This document shows positions 1 through 5,034 of a stretch of 5,034 nt of DNA, one piece after another (positions within the stretch are counted from its first letter, which is position 1; each line of letters starts with the position of its first letter). Location of the stretch: the NCBI GenBank assembly GCA_028821635.1, contig JAPPDO010000027.1:1-5034 (forward strand), in the 5' to 3' direction. A program made the translations under genes and the position numbers. The notes beneath the pieces were generated by a model that saw nothing but the letters and a program-made list of their open reading frames with translations, did no database searches and was not told the DNA's origin. This DNA comes from Ekhidna sp. (GTDB taxonomy: Bacteria > Bacteroidota > Bacteroidia > Cytophagales > Cyclobacteriaceae).

Positions 1-65
1 GAGATAATTGCCAAACCGGAGTGAACAATTAAATCCTTGAAATTAGAGGGCTTTTTAAAAGACAT
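1..65 (-). CDS. Start of an unidentified protein, cut by the window edge
   Basis: An ATG at 65-63 opens a frame that stays open for 21 codons to the left edge. The translation begins MSFKKPSNFK and continues DLIVHSGLAII. A short lysine-rich, polar start followed by a hydrophobic stretch (LIV...GLAII) would suit an N-terminal membrane anchor, as in many Bacteroidota envelope proteins, but too little is present to name a family. It lies 32 bases after the stop of the M43 protease gene on the same strand, with no hairpin between them, so it may be the next gene of the same transcript. The 32-base spacer is very AT-rich and shows no Shine-Dalgarno sequence. Because only 65 bases are visible, a chance open frame cannot be excluded; the same-strand position and sensible codons favour a real gene. 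Confidence 0.5.
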   Translation of the reverse strand, partial: MSFKKPSNFKDLIVHSGLAII

Positions 66-97
66 GAATCTATTAATATAACTTAAATATAAACAAC

Positions 98-3097
98 TTA
101 GGGGTTTATGACGAGTTTTTGGGTATGCGTAAAATCATTTCCTGAGACGTTGACGAAATAAAGACCGGGATCACTTGGAGCATTGAGCGTGACTATCTGA
201 TTGAGGGCATTGCTGATATTCCTTTTAAAAATCAACTTTCCATTGGTACTGAATAGTTGAATTGTTACCTCTTGCTTTTGTTGGTAGTGAAAACTTAAAT
301 TAAAACTGCTGCCGATGGATGGATTTGGAAAAATAAGGAATGACTCTTCATGTATTGGCGGATCATTTGCTCTTATATAGATATCGTCAAGATAGAGGTC
401 ATTTCCATTGCCGTTTAGGAAGACAAAGGCGAGGCGGATATTTTCTTTACGGGTCAGAAATGGTTTTAGGTTAATTTCGTATGCTTTCCAATCCTGATCT
501 GAAGACGGAATCCACCTTTGATTTGCCTCTGTGATGGAAAGAGAATCTGAGTCAGCCTGAAAAACCGGTGTATTTTCAAGATAAGTCTCACCACAATTCT
601 TAGAGATAAAGATACTTAACATATCGTTAAAGCCCGCTCTTTGTCCATAAGAGGTGCGAAAGTAAAGCCCTACACTGTCCAGTCCGCCGGTAGATAACTC
701 CGGACTGATAAACCAGCTTTCAACTCCAAGACTTCGCTCTTCAAATGAGTTTGTCTTTAAAAGACTATTCTGACCCAGTGATGTCCTCTTCCATAGGGTT
801 CTGCCGCTTGGAGAACTTGTAGTCCAATTATCAGGTTCTTCAAAGTCAAGTTTGAGTGGAAATTCATCTTGTTCTGAATCAATCCGAAATGTTGATTGAA
901 TGGAATTAAGTGAAGTCAAACCGTCAGTCGCAGCATTTACTTCTGTGATTTCAACAAATAACTCATTAACTAATGTGGAGTTTTCTATTTTAAAGTCAAT
1001 TTCCTGAAACCCATCAAGGGGGATATTTAGCCCCGCAAATGTGGTATTAAACGGAGAGTTGTTGATCGTGTAATTGATTTTCAGCGTATTAATTTCCACT
1101 AATCCAACATTTCTTATGCTCATGGTGATTGTCAAAGAATCATTACAAGATGCCTGAGGCACATTTAATCCGATGATGCTTGCATCATTCCGGGCTCTGT
1201 CAGCAACATCAACGATTATATCGTCGATGAACAGATTGTTGCCCGATCCATTGAGGCCCAAAAATTCAAGTACTACCTGATCGCTGTAGGAATTCCCATC
1301 TTCTTGCTTTGGAAGCAAGGTACTTGTGGTGACCCAGTCATCCTCCGAGGCAGGGGTAAACTCATCGTCCGTCTGTAGATTAGCAGTAGTTGATAACGCT
1401 GCGCCCACTGCTTCAAAAATAGGCTCGACGTTAAATGTATTTCCGCAGTCATAACTTATCCTGATTTGCAAGCCATCATTGAAACTGCCGGGATCGTCAG
1501 AATAAGCATAAGAAAATATTAGATCAACGTTTTCAAAACCTGTCAAATTTAGGGGAGGTGTCCTAAGAACATTGTCACTGCCGGATGAGATACTATTTTG
1601 AAACGCATTGAATGCAAGTGCTTGATTTTCAGCAGACTCCTTCAAGGCACTCCGGATGCTCCATATCGAAGGTGCACCAATGCTTCCAAGTAAATTAGTT
1701 CCGGTTTCAAAGGACTCCGTATATGGCAGTGGTACACTGGAATTATACTCAATATTAATTGATGCTGTGTTGTTACTGTTATCTTCATCTGAAATTCCAT
1801 CTACGGTCAGCACACTGAAAGAAATGGCTAGTGGGGGAGGAGACATAAATTGATTTGAAAAAGAGATGGTGTCCGAATCAAAAGAGGCCAGTATGTTTTG
1901 AATCGCTCTTGTTGAAACTGAATCTTCATTAATGATGAGGCTTACTTTGTATGAGGATATGGTGTCGGTTCCCCAATTGGTTAGCTCAACAGCAGGAGTG
2001 AATTGATTTGAACATTCTGACGAACCGGGAGAAAGTATTTGGGTTACAGCCAAGTCATGTTGGAATCTTAATGGTTCTTTCAACCCATTGGAAGTCAATA
2101 GGGAGTTTCTTCTCGGAGATTTTTCCAGCACAGTTCTCATTCTCATTTTTTGACCCTCAGTAAATAAGTTCATACAAATGTCATCTGTCAAATCCATGTA
2201 GTTTTGAAACATTTCGGGTTCATTAGGAACGCATACCCTTCCGTCATTGGGATTGGGGAAAGTACAAGGTGAAGTATAACGGACGTTATCAGAATCAGCC
2301 TTTGGTGTGTCGTCAACAAAGTCATCGAAATCACAATTACCATCCCCCCAAATATGTCTTAAACCCAAAAAGTGACCTAATTCATGGGTTAAAGTTCGGC
2401 CTCGACTTTCAAAATTCCTATTTCTCAGCGATACAACGTTACTTCCAAAGAATCTGTAGTCCACAAATACTGCATCCAAATAAAGCCTGTCCGGATCATC
2501 GCTAATACCGGCAAGACCGGTCTCCGGGAAGATGGTATATCCCAATAAAGAACGTGGAGTTCCACTTCTTAACTGCCCAACGTAAATGTTTAGGTATTGA
2601 TCGGCAGGCCAATAGGAGAGTGATCGCATGATTATCAAATCGTCTATCACTTTTGGGTTGTAAGCACGCAGCACCTCCACCCGGGAGATGCCATTGGTAG
2701 GATGGCCTTCGGGACTTTGTCTGGCCAGAACAAATTCTATCCCCGTATCAGCAGCAACAGGCAGAAATTCACTTGGCGTGTTGATAGTGTCTGCATTAAA
2801 TCTTCTGAAGTCGGCGTTGAGAGAATCAATTTGACCCCTAATCCGATTAAAAGACAGATTGGAGCCGGTTCCAATAGCCTCGCCCCGATGAAGAATGTGC
2901 ACGACCACCGGTACTTGATAAATAGAAGATTCCAGCGTTCTGGCGTTTTCAGCAGATCTCAGTTTTTTCAACTTTATCTTATTGCTCATCCAGTTTTCAA
3001 ATGATCCTGTATGTGGGCTTTTTGTTCCGCATCGTTCCTGTGCCAAAAGGGAAAAACTAAATGTCAGGGCAGTCATGACGAGTAAGGCACGTAACAT
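98..3097 (-). CDS. Secreted M43 (cytophagalysin-like) zinc metalloprotease with T9SS sorting domain
   Basis: This 999-residue protein is predicted to be an extracellular or cell-surface protease. Residues 1-20 are a signal peptide (MLRALLVMTA, then a hydrophobic run ending LLAQ). The catalytic domain spans about 55-335. It holds the zinc-binding motif HELGHFLGLRH at 238-248 (His238, His242 and His248 as ligands, Glu239 as catalytic base), the family's DDTP segment at 262-265 (near the calcium site in ulilysin-like enzymes), and the Met-turn NYMD at 299-302. All key residues are present, so it should be active. Two copies of an Ig/CARDB-like domain plus a jelly-roll (MAM-like, 'choice-of-anchor J') domain fill about 346-912. 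Residues 920-999 form a type A T9SS sorting domain starting IFPNPS, which is normally cut off on export. The C-terminus, KLVINP, lacks the usual final basic residue. The start is chosen because the signal peptide begins there. It lies 14 bases after the Nfu gene and is probably co-transcribed with it. The substrate is unknown. Family assignment is secure; the exact subfamily is not. Confidence 0.95.
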   Translation of the reverse strand: MLRALLVMTALTFSFSLLAQERCGTKSPHTGSFENWMSNKIKLKKLRSAENARTLESSIYQVPVVVHILHRGEAIGTGSNLSFNRIRGQIDSLNADFRRFNADTINTPSEFLPVAADTGIEFVLARQSPEGHPTNGISRVEVLRAYNPKVIDDLIIMRSLSYWPADQYLNIYVGQLRSGTPRSLLGYTIFPETGLAGISDDPDRLYLDAVFVDYRFFGSNVVSLRNRNFESRGRTLTHELGHFLGLRHIWGDGNCDFDDFVDDTPKADSDNVRYTSPCTFPNPNDGRVCVPNEPEMFQNYMDLTDDICMNLFTEGQKMRMRTVLEKSPRRNSLLTSNGLKEPLRFQHDLAVTQILSPGSSECSNQFTPAVELTNWGTDTISSYKVSLIINEDSVSTRAIQNILASFDSDTISFSNQFMSPPPLAISFSVLTVDGISDEDNSNNTASINIEYNSSVPLPYTESFETGTNLLGSIGAPSIWSIRSALKESAENQALAFNAFQNSISSGSDNVLRTPPLNLTGFENVDLIFSYAYSDDPGSFNDGLQIRISYDCGNTFNVEPIFEAVGAALSTTANLQTDDEFTPASEDDWVTTSTLLPKQEDGNSYSDQVVLEFLGLNGSGNNLFIDDIIVDVADRARNDASIIGLNVPQASCNDSLTITMSIRNVGLVEINTLKINYTINNSPFNTTFAGLNIPLDGFQEIDFKIENSTLVNELFVEITEVNAATDGLTSLNSIQSTFRIDSEQDEFPLKLDFEEPDNWTTSSPSGRTLWKRTSLGQNSLLKTNSFEERSLGVESWFISPELSTGGLDSVGLYFRTSYGQRAGFNDMLSIFISKNCGETYLENTPVFQADSDSLSITEANQRWIPSSDQDWKAYEINLKPFLTRKENIRLAFVFLNGNGNDLYLDDIYIRANDPPIHEESFLIFPNPSIGSSFNLSFHYQQKQEVTIQLFSTNGKLIFKRNISNALNQIVTLNAPSDPGLYFVNVSGNDFTHTQKLVINP
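362..2062 (-). repeat. Tandem duplication of an Ig-like + jelly-roll module inside the M43 protease
   Basis: Residues of about 346-635 and 636-912 share one layout. Each begins with an Ig/CARDB-like beta domain (starts HDLAV and NDASI) and continues with a jelly-roll domain. The jelly-roll copies match in order: FNDGLQIRISYDCG at 539 against FNDMLSIFISKNCG at 823; TPASEDDW at 581 against IPSSDQDW at 863; GSGNNLFIDDI at 617 against GNGNDLYLDDI at 897. The spacing is about 280-284 residues throughout, which points to duplication of the whole two-domain unit. The copies have diverged strongly in sequence, so the event is old or they were recruited separately. Such modules commonly bind carbohydrate or protein surfaces in secreted Bacteroidota enzymes; binding here is inference. 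Confidence 0.75.
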
Positions 3098-3111
3098 CAG
3101 ACAAATTAATT

Positions 3112-3360
3112 TCAGTTAAAAACTTGCTCATAAGCCCCTTGTAGTGTGTATCTTTTAGATTTATACAGCATGCTCATCTTCACGACCGAATCCTTCTCTT
3201 CTTTCGTAAATTTTCTGTTCAAATACGGTCGCAGTTCTGCTGATCGTGCTTTTACATCCTTTGATTCGTGTAATTTTGGAAAACGAGAAATCCACCCGTA
3301 GAGCCTTGACGTTTTTATGCCCGCCGCCGCAGCGACTTCGTTTATTTTAAATAATTCCAT
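3112..3360 (-). other. Possible separate MerR-like gene starting at an internal ATG
   Basis: Met98 of the Nfu frame (ATG at 3360-3358) is exactly where a small MerR-type protein of 82 residues would begin: MELFKINEVAAAAG has the usual few residues before the helix-turn-helix. The 21 bases upstream (3361-3381) are almost pure A/T and look like a spacer between genes. Stops TAG-TAA occur there in another frame at 3382-3377. The region could therefore be translated independently, either as a second product of this frame or as a former separate gene. Short MerR-like proteins of about 100 residues that end in a TLQGAxE-type helix are common in Bacteroidota. This is an alternative reading of the same DNA, not an additional open frame. 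Confidence 0.4.
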
Positions 3361-3651
3361 TTTATATGATTTTAAATTACTAAATGGCAGGGTGGCTTTG
3401 GGATCGTCTTGTGCAGTTATATTAATTGCATGGACACTCTTGATCTCCGGAACTTCTCTTTTGACCGCTTCCTCAATTCCTGCCTGCATGGTCATGGCAG
3501 ACATGGGACAGGAGCCACAGCTTCCCACAAGTTCCAAAACCAGGTTTTTACTATCGTCAATTTTCAGGATTTTAACATTACCACCGTCAGCTTTAAGGTA
3601 AGGCCTGATGGCGTTGAGTGCTTTTTCTACTTTTTCTAATAATTCAGGCAT
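3112..3651 (-). CDS. Nfu-type Fe-S carrier domain joined to a MerR-like helix-turn-helix
   Basis: The 179-residue product has two parts. Residues 1-76 are a NifU C-terminal (Nfu) domain: the start LEKVEKALNAIRPYLKADGG is typical, and GSCGSCP at 43-49 supplies the CxxC pair (Cys45, Cys48) with which Nfu dimers hold a [4Fe-4S] cluster for delivery to apoproteins in the cytoplasm. Stand-alone homologues usually stop soon after this point, at about 75-100 residues. Here a linker (77-97) leads into residues 98-179, which resemble MerR-family DNA-binding domains: KINEVAAAAGIKTSRLYGW is the helix-turn-helix and NRKFTKEE followed by YTLQGAYE is the wing and following helices. No effector-binding domain or long dimerisation helix follows. 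The gene starts 5 bases after mrp, which fits its role as a partner Fe-S carrier. The joined state may be genuine, or may come from a one-base loss that fused two genes. Nfu identity is firm; the MerR assignment is good. Confidence 0.88.
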   Translation of the reverse strand: MPELLEKVEKALNAIRPYLKADGGNVKILKIDDSKNLVLELVGSCGSCPMSAMTMQAGIEEAVKREVPEIKSVHAINITAQDDPKATLPFSNLKSYKMELFKINEVAAAAGIKTSRLYGWISRFPKLHESKDVKARSAELRPYLNRKFTKEEKDSVVKMSMLYKSKRYTLQGAYEQVFN

Positions 3652-3656
3652 GATTG

Positions 3657-4748
3657 TTAAGTTGTCATTGCTACTTTCTTCGTCTCTGTTAGTGTTGCGT
3701 TTCTGATGGCTACTTGCTGAGCAACATTTTTTGCAAGATATGTAAAAGCATCTGAAATTTCACTTTCTTTTAAAACAGGGGGGTACCCACTGTCGCCGCT
3801 TTCCCGAATAGACTGCACAATAGGAATCTGACCCAGTAGATGTATGTTATTTTTTTCTGCCAACTTTTTACCTCCGCCTTCACCAAAAATGTAATATTTA
3901 TTCTCCGGTAACTCCTCAGGCGTAAACCATGCCATATTCTCAACCAAGCCTAAAATTGGCACATTAATTTGAGGTTGTTTAAACATAGCAATACCTTTTT
4001 GGGCATCGGCCAGTGCAATTTTTTGGGGGGTCGTCACCACAACGGCACCGGTTACCGGCACGGCTTGTACCAACGTGAGGTGGATATCGCTGGTTCCGGG
4101 AGGAAGATCAATAAGCAAATAGTCAAGGTCGCCCCATTTAGCATCTGCAATAAATTGTTTAAGTGCCGAGCTGGCCATGGGACCTCTCCAGACCACTGCC
4201 TCTTCACTGCTTGTCAGAAATCCAATAGAGAGAAGCTTGACACCATACTGCTTAATGGGCACAATTTTATTCTTGCCGCCCTCTTGAACAATTCCCGGCT
4301 GCTCAAACTCGCAATTAAACATGGCAGGAATAGAAGGACCATAGATATCTGCATCAATAAGACCTACACTGGCACCCGATTTAGCGAGAGAAACCGCAAT
4401 GTTAGCAGCTACAGTGGACTTTCCGACACCACCCTTTCCGGACGAAACTGCAATGATGTTTTTAACTCCGGACAACACGGCACTTTCATCTCTCTTGGTA
4501 GTAACATCAGAGGTCATATTTATGATAAGTTTTATGTCACCAATATTTTGCTTAACGGCTTCTTCACAATCCTTCCTGATTACCTCCTTAAGAGGGCAGG
4601 CGGGTGTGGTGAGCACTACATCAAAAGCCGCCTTTCCACCATCAATGTGAATATTTTGAATCATCCCCAGTGCTACCAGGCTTTTTTTAAGATCCGGATC
4701 CTCAACCTCGCTTAGTGCTTTCAGAAGATTTGATTTAGTTAATTCCAT
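3657..4748 (-). CDS. mrp: Mrp/ApbC (NBP35-type) iron-sulfur cluster carrier ATPase
   Basis: This 363-residue cytoplasmic P-loop protein of the ParA/MinD superfamily binds and transfers Fe-S clusters to apoproteins. Residues 1-80 are a MIP18 (DUF59) domain with the conserved TTPACPLKE at 47-55. The ATPase follows: deviant Walker A GKGGVGKST at 104-112 with the signature lysine Lys105, Walker A' IDADIYGPSIP at 131-141, and Walker B-like LLIDLPPGTSD at 211-221. The family motif ENMAWF is at 270-275. Where Salmonella ApbC and eukaryotic NBP35 have a CxxC pair that binds the bridging cluster, this protein reads TPEELPENKYYIFG and has no cysteine. Only Cys51, Cys61 and Cys146 occur in the whole chain. 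I recall the same cysteine-free segment from other Bacteroidota Mrp proteins. The length is normal for the two-domain form. The start is certain: an in-frame TGA directly precedes the ATG. It is the first gene of a tight same-strand run with Nfu and the M43 protease. Confidence 0.95.
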   Translation of the reverse strand: MELTKSNLLKALSEVEDPDLKKSLVALGMIQNIHIDGGKAAFDVVLTTPACPLKEVIRKDCEEAVKQNIGDIKLIINMTSDVTTKRDESAVLSGVKNIIAVSSGKGGVGKSTVAANIAVSLAKSGASVGLIDADIYGPSIPAMFNCEFEQPGIVQEGGKNKIVPIKQYGVKLLSIGFLTSSEEAVVWRGPMASSALKQFIADAKWGDLDYLLIDLPPGTSDIHLTLVQAVPVTGAVVVTTPQKIALADAQKGIAMFKQPQINVPILGLVENMAWFTPEELPENKYYIFGEGGGKKLAEKNNIHLLGQIPIVQSIRESGDSGYPPVLKESEISDAFTYLAKNVAQQVAIRNATLTETKKVAMTT

Positions 4749-4912
4749 TCAACTTGCAACTTAATAATCAAATCCATCAACTAATAAAAAAAGTTTTCAG
4801 TTCGATGAAGTGAGACCCCTCGGTCCAAGATAATTGTGGGCATTGCCAGAATGCAGTAAATTTTTGATGAAGAGTGAAGCACACAAAAATTCCAAAAAAT
4901 GTGAGTAAACAA
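4749..4912. other. Intergenic region upstream of mrp, likely holding the operon promoter
   Basis: No coding frame is supported here. Since the preceding gene appears to end with a terminator, the promoter of the mrp-nfu-protease run should lie in this stretch and read on the minus strand. I looked for the Bacteroidota pattern (TTTG near -33, TAnnTTTG near -7). The nearest match on the minus strand is TGGATTTG at 4776-4769, 20 bases before the mrp ATG, but it lacks a matching upstream TTTG, so I do not call it. No Shine-Dalgarno sequence precedes mrp. Two small inverted repeats are present: GACC/GGTC at 4814-4825 and GCATT/AATGC at 4840-4854. Neither is followed by a T run in the minus direction, so they are not obvious terminators. 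Confidence 0.4.
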
Positions 4913-4930
4913 CATCCTCGAACGAGGATG
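4913..4930 (-). terminator. Probable intrinsic terminator of the upstream T9SS cargo gene
   Basis: CATCCTCG and CGAGGATG form a perfect inverted repeat separated by two bases, which as RNA gives a stem of seven pairs with a four-base loop. On the minus strand it starts 30 bases after the stop codon at 4961 and is followed directly by TTGTTT, with a further TTTTTT about 14 bases beyond the stem. The T tract is imperfect, so strength is uncertain. Read on the plus strand it is followed by CCGCC and is a poor terminator in that direction. Position and orientation fit termination of the truncated gene at the right edge and insulation of the mrp cluster. Confidence 0.6.
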
Positions 4931-4960
4931 CCGCCAGCAACTTTTAATGCTGTCCGGACG

Positions 4961-5034
4961 CTACTCCCTCACAAACTTTAACAGACGACCGTCCGGTAAC
5001 CGTACCAGATACAGGCCGCTGCGCAGAGACGCTA
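4961..5034 (-). CDS. C-terminal end of a T9SS-exported protein, cut by the window edge
   Basis: Reading in from the right edge, 23 whole codons run to a TAG at 4963-4961. The peptide begins ASLRSGLYLVRL and ends PDGRLLKFVRE. The SGLYLVRL...G..LLKFV pattern is the last two beta strands of a type A T9SS C-terminal sorting domain (consensus roughly GxYxVxxxxxxxxxxxKxxxx), which directs a protein across the outer membrane and is then usually removed. The catalytic or binding part lies outside the window, so its function is unknown. The visible coding bases are about 56% G+C by hand count and use CTG, CGC and CGG freely, richer than the genes to the left, though 71 bases is a small sample. The end is marked by the inverted repeat 30 bases downstream. 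Confidence 0.8.
   Translation of the reverse strand, partial: ASLRSGLYLVRLPDGRLLKFVRE

Noticed and set aside
1656..3004. Three plus-strand open frames (1656-1853, 2269-2505, 2702-3004) opposite the protease gene
   Set aside because: All are short, antisense to clear coding sequence, and show no domain or membrane pattern of their own.
3317..3639. Two overlapping plus-strand frames opposite the Nfu gene
   Set aside because: They overlap each other and the Nfu/MerR-like frame; the hydrophobic look of one is explained by the complement of charged Nfu codons.
3969..4715. 248-residue open frame on the plus strand opposite mrp
   Set aside because: It lies wholly within mrp, which has every family motif; the plus-strand translation is low in recognisable motifs and is an antisense shadow.
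4769..4776. TGGATTTG as a -7 promoter element for mrp (minus strand)
   Set aside because: One mismatch to TAnnTTTG and no TTTG at the right distance upstream; it would also place the transcript start very close to the ATG.
4840..4854. Inverted repeat GCATT-GCCAG-AATGC in the intergenic gap
   Set aside because: Only five pairs; no T run follows on the minus strand and there is no plus-strand gene to terminate, so it is not called as a terminator.
4952..4959. Perfect palindrome GTCCGGAC just after the truncated T9SS gene
   Set aside because: Eight bases with no spacer and no T run; likely chance, and a hairpin would have too short a stem once a loop is allowed.

Overview
The window looks like a chromosomal piece of a Bacteroidota bacterium. 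Several signs agree: two proteins end in Type IX secretion (T9SS) C-terminal sorting domains, one encodes a cytophagalysin-like M43 metalloprotease, the Mrp protein has the cysteine-free variant that, as far as I recall, is usual in this phylum, and the starts have no Shine-Dalgarno sequence. The sequence is moderately AT-rich. Genus cannot be fixed from it. No RNA gene, insertion sequence, CRISPR array or phage gene was seen.

All supported genes read on the minus strand, so in transcription order they run from high to low coordinates. At the right edge (4961-5034) are the last 23 codons of a T9SS cargo protein, followed by a perfect inverted repeat (4913-4930) that probably terminates it. 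A 212-base gap (4749-4960) then holds the likely control region of the next cluster. That cluster is tightly packed: an Mrp/ApbC-type iron-sulfur carrier ATPase (3657-4748), a 5-base gap, an Nfu-type iron-sulfur carrier protein with a MerR-like DNA-binding domain on its C-terminus (3112-3651), a 14-base gap, and a 999-residue secreted M43 metalloprotease (98-3097). After 32 more bases a further reading frame starts at 65 and runs off the left edge.

Mrp and Nfu form a coherent pair: both hold or pass on Fe-S clusters to target proteins in the cytoplasm. The protease is unrelated in function. It is exported by Sec, crosses the outer membrane by T9SS, and carries two copies of an Ig-like plus jelly-roll module behind its catalytic domain. 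Its short spacing suggests co-transcription with the Fe-S genes, but nothing in the sequence shows a functional link.

The most interesting point is the Nfu reading frame. Its second half is a recognisable MerR-type helix-turn-helix. Either this is a true Fe-S carrier/DNA-binding fusion, or it is two neighbouring genes joined by a one-base loss: tandem stops TAG-TAA sit one base out of frame exactly at the junction, with an ATG 19 bases after them.
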